Shown piece by piece: positions 1 to 8,738 of a DNA stretch of 64,000 nt. Numbering within the stretch: position 1 is the stretch's first letter; every line of letters starts with the position of its first letter. The notes below the pieces were generated by a model. That model searched no databases, had not been told where the DNA came from, and worked only from the letters and a program-made list of their open reading frames with translations. The position numbers and the translations under genes are program-made. This DNA comes from Deltaproteobacteria bacterium (lineage in GTDB: Bacteria > Desulfobacterota > Desulfobacteria > Desulfobacterales > Desulfosarcinaceae), in NCBI GenBank assembly GCA_021824175.1, contig JAKALP010000001.1, forward strand, positions 1 to 64,000, in the 5' to 3' direction.

Positions 1-19
1 GCCGTCTTAGGGGTGACAT
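1..19 (-). CDS. Start of a gene running off the left edge (partial)
   Basis: A minus-strand ATG lies at 19-17, preceded by a strong ribosome binding site (AAGGAGAAGAGCAA directly upstream). Only six codons (MSPLRR) are inside the window, so no function can be given. The spacing and quality of the binding site are the only evidence. Confidence 0.4.
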
Positions 20-223
20 TTGCTCTTCTCCTTGGGTTATGGCTCTTTCTTCGGGGTGTGTGTCATGAAAAATATAGTACTAACTAACCGAAGTAATTGC
101 AAGAATAATGTTTACGAAGTCAAATTAGGTTTCAAGTTTAAAGTTAAGGTGTTTCCTCCGATTTAAATGGAAATAATTCCTTTGCTTTAAACTTTTGTAC
201 TTTAGACTTTAAACTGCCGCTTA

Positions 224-1285
224 TTACTTCGCTCGCAAATACTGCCTCGGCCATTCAATGTCTACTCCCAGAACCTTGGCCGCGTGCAGCGGCCAGTAGG
301 GATCGCGCAGCATTTCGCGGGCCAGCAGCACAACATCGGCCTGCCCGGTGGCCAGGATTTGTTCGGCCTGGACCGCGGAAGTAATCAGCCCGACCGCTCC
401 GGTGGCCATGGCGGCCTCTTTGCGGATGGCCGCGGCCAGGGGCACCTGGAATCCCGGCGCCACGGGCACTTTGGCATCCGGCACGACAGCCGCGCTGGAG
501 CAGTCGATCAGATCCACGCCGAGCGCTTTCAGCTCACGGCAGAACTGGATCGATTGGGTCAGATCCCAGCCCCCCTCGACCCAATCGGTGCAGGAGATGC
601 GCACAAAGAGCGGCAGGCGGGCCGGCCACAGCTTGCGGACCTGGCCAGCCACGCGCAATGGCAGGCGCAACCGGTTTTGAAGCGTTCCGCCATAGGCATC
701 GCCGCGGTGGTTGGACAGGGGTGAAAGAAACTCATGCAACAGATACCCATGGGCCATGTGCAGCTCCAGCACTTCGAAGCCGGCCTGCAGGGCCCGGCCG
801 GCGGCGGCCTCAAACTGGGCCACCACCTGATCGAGGTCGGTGGCCGTCATCTCCCGTGGCATTGGCGAAGAAGGGCTGAAGGGCAGGGGGCTTGGCGCCA
901 GGGGTTGCCACCCGCCATCGCCAGGCGCCACCATGCCGCCCCCATGCCAGGGCGCATCGGTGGAGGCTTTGCGACCGGCATGGGCGATCTGGATGCCGGC
1001 GCGGCATCCTTGGGCCTTGATAAAGGTGGTAATGGGCTTAAAGGCCTCGGCCTGGGCGTCGGACCACAGCCCGCAGTCAAAGGGAGAGATCCGGCCCTCG
1101 GGGCTGACGGCCGTAGCCTCCACGATCACCAGGCCCGCGCCGCCCACGGCCCGGCTGCCCAGATGCACCATGTGCCATTCGTTGGGGACGCCTTCCCGGC
1201 AACTGTACTGGCACATGGGGGAGACAAAGATGCGGTTCCTGAAGGTCACATCCTTTACGCTAAAGGGTGAAAACAATCGGTTCAT
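224..1285 (-). CDS. Old yellow enzyme family NADH:flavin oxidoreductase (YqjM/NamA-like)
   Basis: A 353-residue FMN-dependent TIM-barrel oxidoreductase of the old yellow enzyme family, most like the YqjM/NamA group that reduces activated C=C bonds with NAD(P)H. The N-terminus has LFSPFSVKDVTFRNRI and SPMCQYS, where Cys25 matches the redox-tuning cysteine of YqjM. HAGRKA and the block ELHMAHGYLLHEFLSPLSN with the following DAYGG are classical family motifs. Length is normal for the group. It is the last gene of a minus-strand trio: arfB ends 18 nt upstream. Substrate cannot be told from sequence. It is expected to be cytosolic. Confidence 0.93.
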   Translation of the reverse strand: MNRLFSPFSVKDVTFRNRIFVSPMCQYSCREGVPNEWHMVHLGSRAVGGAGLVIVEATAVSPEGRISPFDCGLWSDAQAEAFKPITTFIKAQGCRAGIQIAHAGRKASTDAPWHGGGMVAPGDGGWQPLAPSPLPFSPSSPMPREMTATDLDQVVAQFEAAAGRALQAGFEVLELHMAHGYLLHEFLSPLSNHRGDAYGGTLQNRLRLPLRVAGQVRKLWPARLPLFVRISCTDWVEGGWDLTQSIQFCRELKALGVDLIDCSSAAVVPDAKVPVAPGFQVPLAAAIRKEAAMATGAVGLITSAVQAEQILATGQADVVLLAREMLRDPYWPLHAAKVLGVDIEWPRQYLRAK

Positions 1286-1303
1286 GGAAGGCTCCTCTCG
1301 GTT

Positions 1304-1720
1304 TTATTCCATTTCTACCTTGGCGCGGATACGCTTGAGGCGGCCATGCCGGCTCTTTTGATCCAGGCGTTCGGCCCGCGACTTCAAGCTCGGCCGCGTC
1401 GGACGCCGCCGTTTGGGAAGCACGGTAATGCTTCTGACCAGCTCCGCCAGTCGCAGGAGGGCATCCTCACGATTTTTCTCTTGGCTGCGGTACTGCTGGG
1501 CTTTGATAACGATAATCCCTTCCTTGGTGATACGCTGATCACTTCTTCGCAGCAATCGCTCTTTGTAGGCTTCCGGCAGCGAAGAAGCCCGGATATCGAA
1601 GCGCAAATGGATGGCCGTGGAGACTTTGTTGACATTCTGCCCGCCGGAACCCTGAGCCCGCACCGCGCTGATCTCGATTTCTTCCAAGGGTATGAAGAGA
1701 TTTTCATTTACTTCAAGCAT
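1304..1720 (-). CDS. arfB: Alternative ribosome-rescue factor ArfB (YaeJ-type peptidyl-tRNA hydrolase)
   Basis: A 138-residue single-domain release-factor homologue. The catalytic GGQ motif is at residues 26-28 within AQGSGGQNVNKVSTA. The C-terminus is a basic tail (RRRPTRPSLKSRAERLDQKSRHGRLKRIRAKV), the part that in ArfB enters the mRNA channel of stalled ribosomes. Length is typical for ArfB, and no codon-recognition domain is present. In the family the protein hydrolyses peptidyl-tRNA on non-stop ribosomes. Its start overlaps the end of the upstream cysteine hydrolase gene by 13 nt, so the two are probably co-translated. Confidence 0.93.
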   Translation of the reverse strand: MLEVNENLFIPLEEIEISAVRAQGSGGQNVNKVSTAIHLRFDIRASSLPEAYKERLLRRSDQRITKEGIIVIKAQQYRSQEKNREDALLRLAELVRSITVLPKRRRPTRPSLKSRAERLDQKSRHGRLKRIRAKVEME

Positions 1721-2262
1721 AGATTCTGCACCAATTGAGCGGTTTTGATGATCCTGGCAAAGGGATGGGCCAAGGCCGCCCTGAAGGCCGCGTGGACTTT
1801 GGCCGCCGCGATGGCTTGGCCGTTATACGTCAGTTCCTTCGTGGCGCAGGCATCTTCGGCCACAATGCAGCGAAAGCCCAGATCAAAACCCGCCCGCACG
1901 GTGGAGTCCACGCACATGTGGCTCATGGCGCCGCAAAAAACCACCTCTTTAACGTCAGCCTGTTCCAAAGTGCTTTGAAGGCCGGTGGCCAGGAAGCTAT
2001 TGGGAAAGTGCTTGCCGATCACCTTCTCCTTTGGCAGGGGCGCCACGCATCGGTGAATTTGGGCGCCGCTGGTGCCGGGCAAAAAGAAGGTGGCCCCGGT
2101 CTGCAAGGCCGTGTGCTGGATATGGAATATGGGGTACTTTTTTGCGCGAAAATGTTCCAGCAATTGAGAGGCGTTGGCGGCCGCCTGGTCCATGCCTTCC
2201 AGCGCCATACGGCCGTTGGGGAAGTAATCATTTTGAATATCGATCAAGACCAAACCTTGCAT
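1708..2262 (-). CDS. Isochorismatase-like cysteine hydrolase
   Basis: A 184-residue cytosolic hydrolase of the isochorismatase/nicotinamidase superfamily. The expected triad is visible: Asp8 in LVLIDIQNDYF, Lys84 in VIGKHFPNS, and Cys117 in GAMSHMCVDST with the usual upstream cis-peptide region. The start at 2262 is backed by a good ribosome binding site (GGAGGCTCCCC before ATG). Family members hydrolyse nicotinamide, isochorismate, N-carbamoylsarcosine and related amides. The substrate here is unknown. It is the first gene of the trio with arfB and the flavin oxidoreductase. Confidence 0.88.
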   Translation of the reverse strand: MQGLVLIDIQNDYFPNGRMALEGMDQAAANASQLLEHFRAKKYPIFHIQHTALQTGATFFLPGTSGAQIHRCVAPLPKEKVIGKHFPNSFLATGLQSTLEQADVKEVVFCGAMSHMCVDSTVRAGFDLGFRCIVAEDACATKELTYNGQAIAAAKVHAAFRAALAHPFARIIKTAQLVQNLCLK

Positions 2263-2343
2263 GGGGAGCCTCCTTTTTTTCTTCTTCCTTCTGTCTTAAT
2301 CCAATGCCGTCAAGTTAAGCTTTTTTTCAGACCATCCGCATTT

Positions 2344-2416
2344 TCGTACTCGTACTCGAAGGGGTTTATCTAATTTTCGAGTTCGATTTCGAGTACGAGT
2401 ACGCGTACGAGTACGA
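2344..2416. repeat. TCGTAC-hexamer hairpin element, copy 1
   Basis: Intergenic inverted repeat. The left arm (2344-2360) is two TCGTAC units plus TCGAA. The right arm (2388-2416) is TTCGA followed by GTACGA, GTACGC, GTACGA, GTACGA. The loop is 27 nt and carries an extra degenerate TTTCGAGTTCGA half-motif. It sits between the cysteine hydrolase start and the RNase stop. See copies at 4618, 11697, 34082 and 53531. Confidence 0.9.
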
Positions 2417-2476
2417 TTAGAGTCGTGGAATTACTCCATTTCCGAAAGCTTAAGTTATTGACCTTCTACCTTCTCC

Positions 2477-4456
2477 CTACCCCAAATAAACATGAATCAC
2501 GTCATTGCGCGCATGCACATGCTGGATGGTCACCTGAATTAAATCTTCCGGCTTCAAGGTCACATGGTCGGCGCCGGAGAGGGTGCACTCCAGCATGTAA
2601 GCCGGAAGAAGAATCAGATATCCTTCCCGGCGTCTGCCTAGTACATATGCCTCCTCTTTCTTGCCGATGCGGCCTTCCAGATACTTCAGCAGCCAGTAGC
2701 GGTTACGGCGCATCTGCAGGCGCCCCACGGTGGTCATGGGCTCTTCCATGGCGGCGATGATCATCTCCATTTCTTTGACGTTGTACGGCGTTTCCAGGCC
2801 CAAAGCCGCGCGCACCTGCCGCTGTGTGACCAGATCCCAATATTTGCGGATGGGCGAGGTGCAGGTCACATAGGCCGGCACGCCCAGGCCGGCATGGGGT
2901 TCGGCAATGGTATTGAGCATAAAGCGGCTGATGTGTTTGCGCTGCATCCAGTTCTGAAACAAGGAGCCGGTGTCGCGTTCAAAGAGCCGTTCCCGAGGTT
3001 CGGCCTGGGAACGGAAAACCGCGGGCAAACCGCGTTCGCTCAAAAAACGCGCGGCCAGCGTGTTGGCCAGAATCATCAATTCCGCCACCAGCTGATGGGA
3101 AGGGCCTTCGCGATCCACCCGGGAGACCACGGGTTTGCCGTCGGGTTCCAGCCAGATGTTGATTTCGGGCAGCTCGATGATCAGCGCGCCGTTATCCAGG
3201 CGGCTGTTGCGGTAGTGACGCGCCAGGGCGATCAAGGTTTTGAGGGCTTCGTCGCCATGGGCTATTTCATCCACATCCTGGTAGGTCAATTGCCGCTGGA
3301 CCCGGATCAGGCTGGGCACGATTTCAAAGTCAATGATTCGGGCCTGGGGCGACAAGGTCACCAGCGTGCTGATGGCCGGCCGTTCCTGACCGGCTTTGAG
3401 GCTGCAAGCGCCCAGGGCCAGGGCCGTGGGCAGCATGGAGATCTTCTGATCGGGCAGGTAGATGGAGCTGCCCCGGCCCATGGCCTCTTCATCAATGGGG
3501 TCGCCCTTGGCGATGAAGTGGGCCACGTCCGCGATGTGGATGCCGAGCACGAAATTCTCCCCCTGGGTCGTAAGGCTCAGGGCATCGTCAAAATCCTGGG
3601 TGGCCGGTCCGTCGATGGTCAGCAGCGGCAGAGCGCGCAAGTCGCGCCGGTCCGCGCCGTAGGCGGGCGGATGTTGGCTCAGGCGCTCGGCCGCTTCTTC
3701 CACCGGCGCCGGGAAGTCGACCGCGATGCCGCTCTGGAGCAGGTCCAGATTTTCATGGGGGCTCCACACCTCGATTCTGACCAGGAAATCAAAGATGGCG
3801 CTTGGGGCTCCGGCTCCGGCTTTTTTCAGTATGGCCCGGGCCATGTCGCGGTGCGGGCTCTCCTTTTCATGCACGCCATAGGAAGACAAGATGGCGATAA
3901 TCTCTTTTTCTTCGGCGGGCGCGGTAAAGCTTTGCCCTTTGAGCACCCGTTGCAGCCACAGGCCGCCTTGCTCGATGAGGCGCTCGGCGTGCTCCTCTTT
4001 TTGGCGCTGGTGGAGAATTTGTTCTACTTTGTCCGCCGGGTGGGGAAAGAAGCGTTCGGGCGTGAACTTGAAGTAAAGCCGGTCATTGAAAAAAGCGCGC
4101 ACCACCGCGGCTTCATGGTCGGAGTCGGAGTGATCGGGAAAACATAAGACCGTCATGGTGGATAGATCGATCCACTGCTGCTCGCTGTGCAATGCTTCCC
4201 AGAGATACTGGATATCCACCGAATGGCTCATTTCCCGGCGCCGGGCGCTGATCTCTTTTAAAGCCGCGGCCAGCTTGTCGCGGCCCAGAGTAGCATTGAG
4301 GCGCTGGCCGCCGCGGTGGCTCAGTCTTTCGGCCGATAGTTTGACTTCGCGATTGCCTTCCGTCAGCAGCCGCAACCGAAGATTCTTGGCCTCCAGCACC
4401 GCCGCGCAATGTATTTTCTGGTTGTCGATGAATTCGACCACCTGACCCGTTTCCAT
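2477..4456 (-). CDS. RNB-domain ribonuclease (RNase II/R family)
   Basis: A 659-residue exoribonuclease-like protein. The RNB catalytic signature LTIDGPATQDFDDALSL is near residue 285, with the conserved aspartates that bind the catalytic magnesium ions. YLPDQKISMLPTALALGACSL and VTCTSPIRKYWDLVTQRQV are further family motifs. The N-terminal part (about 1-230) lacks an obvious cold-shock domain pair, and the C-terminus is short, so this is the smaller RNase II-like form rather than full RNase R. The family degrades single-stranded RNA 3' to 5' in the cytosol. The gene stands alone on the minus strand, and hexamer hairpin elements flank it on both sides. Confidence 0.9.
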   Translation of the reverse strand: METGQVVEFIDNQKIHCAAVLEAKNLRLRLLTEGNREVKLSAERLSHRGGQRLNATLGRDKLAAALKEISARRREMSHSVDIQYLWEALHSEQQWIDLSTMTVLCFPDHSDSDHEAAVVRAFFNDRLYFKFTPERFFPHPADKVEQILHQRQKEEHAERLIEQGGLWLQRVLKGQSFTAPAEEKEIIAILSSYGVHEKESPHRDMARAILKKAGAGAPSAIFDFLVRIEVWSPHENLDLLQSGIAVDFPAPVEEAAERLSQHPPAYGADRRDLRALPLLTIDGPATQDFDDALSLTTQGENFVLGIHIADVAHFIAKGDPIDEEAMGRGSSIYLPDQKISMLPTALALGACSLKAGQERPAISTLVTLSPQARIIDFEIVPSLIRVQRQLTYQDVDEIAHGDEALKTLIALARHYRNSRLDNGALIIELPEINIWLEPDGKPVVSRVDREGPSHQLVAELMILANTLAARFLSERGLPAVFRSQAEPRERLFERDTGSLFQNWMQRKHISRFMLNTIAEPHAGLGVPAYVTCTSPIRKYWDLVTQRQVRAALGLETPYNVKEMEMIIAAMEEPMTTVGRLQMRRNRYWLLKYLEGRIGKKEEAYVLGRRREGYLILLPAYMLECTLSGADHVTLKPEDLIQVTIQHVHARNDVIHVYLG

Positions 4457-4617
4457 ATTGTTCCTGTTCTATCGGCCCCATGCTGGCCGCCTTGCGCAAA
4501 ATCTAATGAAACCCAACTTCATGGTCCATCCTTACCGGCTGTGGAATGTATTGTCAATTTAAGCAAGTTGACCAAGTGTACACTGCGACGGTTGCTTGCC
4601 AAAGGCTTTCGCGCAGG

Positions 4618-4690
4618 TCGTACTCGTACTCGTACGCGTACTCGAAAAAAATTAAAAAACATTCGAGTACGAGTACGCGTACGAGTACGA
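4618..4690. repeat. TCGTAC-hexamer hairpin element, copy 2
   Basis: This is the main content of the 349-nt gap 4457-4805 between the divergent RNase and ABC exporter genes. The left arm (4618-4646) is three TCGTAC, one GCGTAC and TCGAA. The right arm (4662-4690) is TTCGA then GTACGA, GTACGC, GTACGA, GTACGA. The arms pair over 29 positions with two mismatches, because the GCGTAC variant sits one hexamer off register. The 15-nt loop is almost all A and T. No promoter could be assigned with confidence in the rest of the gap. Confidence 0.93.
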
Positions 4691-4805
4691 TATTAAAAGG
4701 GTTAAACCCTTGCCTGACGCAAGGGCGATGACTCACGCCCAAGTTGACCCGCCACGCGAGCGGAATTATGGTGCACCAGTGAGTTAAATTGGATAAAGGA
4801 AATCT

Positions 4806-6545
4806 ATGCGTCCCAGAGATCTGATCCTTCCCTATTTCAAAGCCCAGCGCTGGTCCATTGCTATGGGGCTGTTCTCGCTGATCCTGGTGGACCTGCTGCA
4901 ACTGTTGATACCCAGGGCCATCAAGGCCGCCGTGGATGACCTGACCCTGCTGCGGGCCAATCTCACAGGATTGCTCAAGTACGCGGGCGCCGTTGCGGTG
5001 ATGGCCCTGCTGATCGGGATCTTCCGTTATATTTGGCGGCGTTGCCTGCTGGGCACGGCCCGCTATCTGGAAGCCGACCTTCGCAACCGCCTGCTGGGCC
5101 ATGTGCAAACCTTGTCAGCCGGCTATTTTGATCATACCAAGACCGGCGAGTTGATGGCCCACGCCACCAACGACATCATGCAGGTTCGCATGGCCGCGGG
5201 CATGGGGCTTGTGGCCCTCAACGACGCCCTGGTGATGGGCGCGGCGGCCATCGGGTTCATGCTCTATATCCATGTGAAACTGACGCTCTATGTGTTGATC
5301 CCCATGCCGTTGATCGCCATCGGCACGCGCATTTTAAGCAAACACATGCACCATCACTACCAGAAAGTGCAGGCGGCCTTTGCCGATTTGACCGAAACCA
5401 TCCGCGAGCGTTACGCCGGCATCCACATGATCAAGGCCCACAATGAGGAAGCGGCCGCCACGCGGGCGGTGCGCGCGGTCTCCAGCGAGTATGTGGCGCG
5501 CAACATGCGCTTGGTGGGCATTACCTCCATCTTCTTCCCCTTGACCCTGATGCTGACCAATCTGAGCCTGGCCGTGGTGCTCTTCCTGGGCGGCCGCCAG
5601 ACCTTGTTGACTGAGATCAGCACCGGCGATTTTGTGGCGTTCATCAGCTATCTGAATCTGCTCTCCTGGCCCATGATGGCGTTGGGGTGGGTGGCCAACC
5701 TGATCCAGCGCGGCGGCGCCTCGCTGGTGCGGCTCAACGACATCTTGCAGCGCCGGCCCGAGATCACGGCGCCGCCCAATGCATTGCGCCTGAATCCTTT
5801 GCGGGGCCGCATTTTTTTCGATCAGGTGACGTTCTCTTATGATGCCCTGCGCCAACGCCCCGCGCTGGCCGACATCACCTTGGAGGCGGCTCCCGGCGAG
5901 ATACTAGGCATTGTGGGCCCGCCCGGCAGCGGCAAAAGCACGTTGTTGAGCCTGGTGCCGCGCCTCTACGATCCCACCGCCGGCCGGGTGACCATGGATG
6001 GCGAAGACTTACGCCAGGTGGCCCTGGATGATCTGCGGCGCCAGGTGGCCTATGTGCCCCAGGAACCTTTTCTCTTCAGCGGCAGCGTGCGCGAAAATAT
6101 CCTTTTCGGTTGCCCCGACCACTGCGCCCTGCGGCTGGATCAGGCCATTGACCAGGCGGGGTTGCGCGATACCGTGGCCGCCTGGCCCGACGGCCTGGAA
6201 ACCATCGTGGGTGAAAAGGGGGTGCTGCTTTCCGGCGGCCAGCGCCAGCGTGTGGCCCTGGCCAGGGCCCTGCTCATCGACGCCCCCGTGCTGCTGCTGG
6301 ATGATCCGGTCAGCCAGGTGGATACGGCCACGGCCGCCCTGATCGTGGAGACCATTCGCGCCATGGCCGGCCGCAAGACCGTATTGGTTGTCTCCCACCG
6401 TTTGACGGCCGTGCGTTTTGCCGACCGCATCGTTACCATGATGAATGGCCGCTTGGCGGAAACCGGCAGCCACCAACAACTTTTGGCTGCCAAAGGATAT
6501 TACGCCCAGGTGCACCATCTGCAGGAGCTGGATTATGCGCGCTGA
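4806..6545 (+). CDS. ABC exporter half-transporter, degenerate-site subunit
   Basis: A 579-residue half-transporter with an N-terminal six-helix exporter-type membrane domain (about 15-310) and a C-terminal nucleotide-binding domain. Walker A GPPGSGKSTLL is near residue 371 and the signature LSGGQRQRVALARALL near 474. Walker B is followed by LLLDDPVSQVD, so the catalytic glutamate is replaced by aspartate, typical of the degenerate partner in heterodimeric exporters such as TM287/288. A GGA-containing site precedes the ATG. It overlaps the next gene by 11 nt, which supports a co-translated heterodimer. Family members export lipids, drugs or peptides. The substrate is unknown. Confidence 0.92.
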   Translation: MRPRDLILPYFKAQRWSIAMGLFSLILVDLLQLLIPRAIKAAVDDLTLLRANLTGLLKYAGAVAVMALLIGIFRYIWRRCLLGTARYLEADLRNRLLGHVQTLSAGYFDHTKTGELMAHATNDIMQVRMAAGMGLVALNDALVMGAAAIGFMLYIHVKLTLYVLIPMPLIAIGTRILSKHMHHHYQKVQAAFADLTETIRERYAGIHMIKAHNEEAAATRAVRAVSSEYVARNMRLVGITSIFFPLTLMLTNLSLAVVLFLGGRQTLLTEISTGDFVAFISYLNLLSWPMMALGWVANLIQRGGASLVRLNDILQRRPEITAPPNALRLNPLRGRIFFDQVTFSYDALRQRPALADITLEAAPGEILGIVGPPGSGKSTLLSLVPRLYDPTAGRVTMDGEDLRQVALDDLRRQVAYVPQEPFLFSGSVRENILFGCPDHCALRLDQAIDQAGLRDTVAAWPDGLETIVGEKGVLLSGGQRQRVALARALLIDAPVLLLDDPVSQVDTATAALIVETIRAMAGRKTVLVVSHRLTAVRFADRIVTMMNGRLAETGSHQQLLAAKGYYAQVHHLQELDYAR

Positions 6546-8523
6546 TTACGGCCATGTGGAAGAGGGGGCTCTGGGTAAACCCCGCGACTTGCTGCTGCTC
6601 AAGCGGTTGATGCCATTATTGCGGCCCCACCGCGCATTGCTCCTGGGATCAACGGCATTGGTGGTGGTGCTCACCTTGCTGGAGCTGGCCCTGCCTTATT
6701 TCAGCAAAATCGCCATTGACCGGTATATCGTGCCGGCCCACTCCGTCATTACCCGCGAAAATAGCGCTGGAACCGCCGACCGCCGTTACTTGAAGATCGA
6801 TATCACCGATGAAGCCATCCGGGATATTGTAGTGCGCCATCCGGATTTGTTTGAACTCCAGGCTCAAACGGCGCGCATCCCCTATGATGATCTGGGCCGC
6901 TTGAGCCACGGCGAGCTGCGGGTGCTGCGCCACAAGGATTTTGCCGGCCTCACCTGGGTGGTGCTGGCCTTTCTGGTGGTGGTGCTGGCTGATTTCGGTC
7001 TCACCTTTGTCCAGCGCATGATCATGGAACGGGCCGGCCATCAGGTCATGCACGACCTGCGCTTGTGGATCTTTGGGCATGTCCAGGACCAGAGCATGGC
7101 TTTTTTCGGCAGTCAGCCCACGGCGCGCCTGGTGACCCGCACCACCAATGACGTGCAAAACATGCACGAGCTTTTTACCACCTTTGTTTCCATGGTGTTC
7201 AAGGATATCTTCCTGCTGATCGGCATCGCTCTGGTATTTGTGCTGCTGGATTGGCGCCTGGCCCTGGCGGTGTTTGCCCTGGTGCCGGTGGTGTTCTGGG
7301 CCGCGGCCCGGTTTTCGCTGCGCGCCCGCGAAGTCTTCCGCGCCCTGCGGGTCAAGGTGGCGGAAATCAACGGCCGCATGGCCGAATCCATTGACGGCAT
7401 CCGCACCATCCAGACTTTCGCGCGGGAAGAGTACAACTACCAAAGATTTGCCCGTCTGAACCAGGAGAATTACTTCCTGGGCATGCAGGAGATTCACGTC
7501 TTTGCTTTGTTCATGCCCCTGATCGAAGTATTGGCCCTGGTGAGCCTGGCCGTGTTGATCCTCTACGGCGGCTTGCGCACGCTGGGGCGCGAGATCAGCA
7601 TGGGCGAACTGGTCCTATCCCTGACCTATGTGCGCATGTTCTTCCGGCCCATCCGCGACCTGGCGGAAAATTACAATGTGCTGCAAAACGCCCTGTCTTC
7701 GGCCGAACGCATCTTTGGCGTGCTGGATACCGACAGCCGCCTGCCAGTGGTTAAGGGCGCGGTCGGAGCAGCTCCCAGATTAAACGGGCAGTTCCAATCG
7801 TTGGTCTTGCGCCAGATCCGCTTTGGCTACACCCCCGGCGAGTGGGTTTTGAACGATGTCAGCCTTGAGCTGCGGCGCGGCCAGACCATGGCCCTGGTGG
7901 GGCCCACGGGCGCCGGCAAAACCAGCCTGCTGCATCTGATCCAGCGTCTGTATGATCCGCAGTCCGGCCAGGTGCTGATCAACGGTCTTGACCTGCGCCA
8001 CTGGGACCCCGAGCATCTGCGCGCCTTGACCGCCTTGGTGACCCAGACGCCGGTGCTCTTTTCCACCACCGTGCGCCAGAATATCTTTCCGGACCCCAGC
8101 GCCGTGGATGAACACGCCGCGGCCCGCATCGTAGAGGCCGCCAATTGCGCCGAGCTGGTGGCGCGCCTGCCCCATGGCCTGGACACAGTTCTGGAAAATG
8201 GCGGGGCCGGACTCTCCAGCGGTGAGCGCCAGCTTATCACCATTGCCCGGGCCCTGGCCCGGGACGCCCAGTTAATCCTGCTGGACGAAGCCACCTCTTA
8301 TATCGACTCCCAGACCGAAGCCGCCATCTACGACGCCCTGGGCCGGCTGATGGCCGGCCGCACCTGCCTCATCGTGGCCCACCGCCTCTCCACGGCCCGC
8401 ATGGCCGACCGCATCGTAGTGCTGCACCAGGGACAGGTAGCCGAAAGCGGCACCCATGCCCAACTGCTTCATGCGGGTGGGCACTACGCCCGGCTATACG
8501 CGGAAAATCAAGCGGTCGCTTGA
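6535..8523 (+). CDS. ABC exporter half-transporter, catalytic-site subunit
   Basis: A 662-residue partner of the preceding exporter subunit. The start at 6535 (MRADYGHVEEG) is preferred because it overlaps the upstream stop by 11 nt, while an upstream in-frame ATG would lie deep inside the previous gene. Walker A GPTGAGKTSLL is near residue 455, signature LSSGERQLITIARAL near 560, and Walker B LILLDEATSYID retains the catalytic glutamate. Between the first two membrane helices is a roughly 90-residue insertion (starting near IDRYIVPAHS) predicted to face outside. It is a possible substrate-selecting or partner-binding element. The two genes form one operon with nothing else attached. Confidence 0.92.
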   Translation: MRADYGHVEEGALGKPRDLLLLKRLMPLLRPHRALLLGSTALVVVLTLLELALPYFSKIAIDRYIVPAHSVITRENSAGTADRRYLKIDITDEAIRDIVVRHPDLFELQAQTARIPYDDLGRLSHGELRVLRHKDFAGLTWVVLAFLVVVLADFGLTFVQRMIMERAGHQVMHDLRLWIFGHVQDQSMAFFGSQPTARLVTRTTNDVQNMHELFTTFVSMVFKDIFLLIGIALVFVLLDWRLALAVFALVPVVFWAAARFSLRAREVFRALRVKVAEINGRMAESIDGIRTIQTFAREEYNYQRFARLNQENYFLGMQEIHVFALFMPLIEVLALVSLAVLILYGGLRTLGREISMGELVLSLTYVRMFFRPIRDLAENYNVLQNALSSAERIFGVLDTDSRLPVVKGAVGAAPRLNGQFQSLVLRQIRFGYTPGEWVLNDVSLELRRGQTMALVGPTGAGKTSLLHLIQRLYDPQSGQVLINGLDLRHWDPEHLRALTALVTQTPVLFSTTVRQNIFPDPSAVDEHAAARIVEAANCAELVARLPHGLDTVLENGGAGLSSGERQLITIARALARDAQLILLDEATSYIDSQTEAAIYDALGRLMAGRTCLIVAHRLSTARMADRIVVLHQGQVAESGTHAQLLHAGGHYARLYAENQAVA

Positions 8524-8582
8524 GCTTTTTATAAATTCGCCCTTAAAGAATTCTACGAAACATACCGATAAAGATTGCAGGC

Positions 8583-8602
8583 CATCTCAAATTGTTGAGA
8601 TG
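8583..8602. other. Perfect 8-bp hairpin after the exporter operon
   Basis: CATCTCAA, loop ATTG, TTGAGATG. It lies 60 nt after the exporter stop and has no T-run, so it is not a classic intrinsic terminator. It could be an mRNA 3'-end stabiliser or an operator upstream of the binding protein gene. Confidence 0.45.
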
Positions 8603-8738
8603 ACTTGTGAAAAAACTTGTAAATGAAATGGTACACCTTGCCAGACAGATGGATTTGTAATAGGTGTCCTGGATGTAACCCGTTTTTACATTTACCAAAG
8701 AGTGCATGCGTGTATTCGCTCAGAAAGGGGCAAAATAA

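Noticed and set aside
64..165. Short plus-strand frame (MKNIVLTNRSNCKNNVYEV...)
   Set aside because: No homology recognised, AT-rich intergenic composition, and it lies between two minus-strand genes.
4546..4731. Frames rich in Ser-Tyr or Arg-Thr/Arg-Val alternation across the hexamer elements
   Set aside because: They are translations of the TCGTAC repeats, not genes.
6445..6534. Longer N-terminus of the second ABC subunit
   Set aside because: It lies inside the coding sequence of the first subunit, and the start at 6535 fits the overlap and family length.
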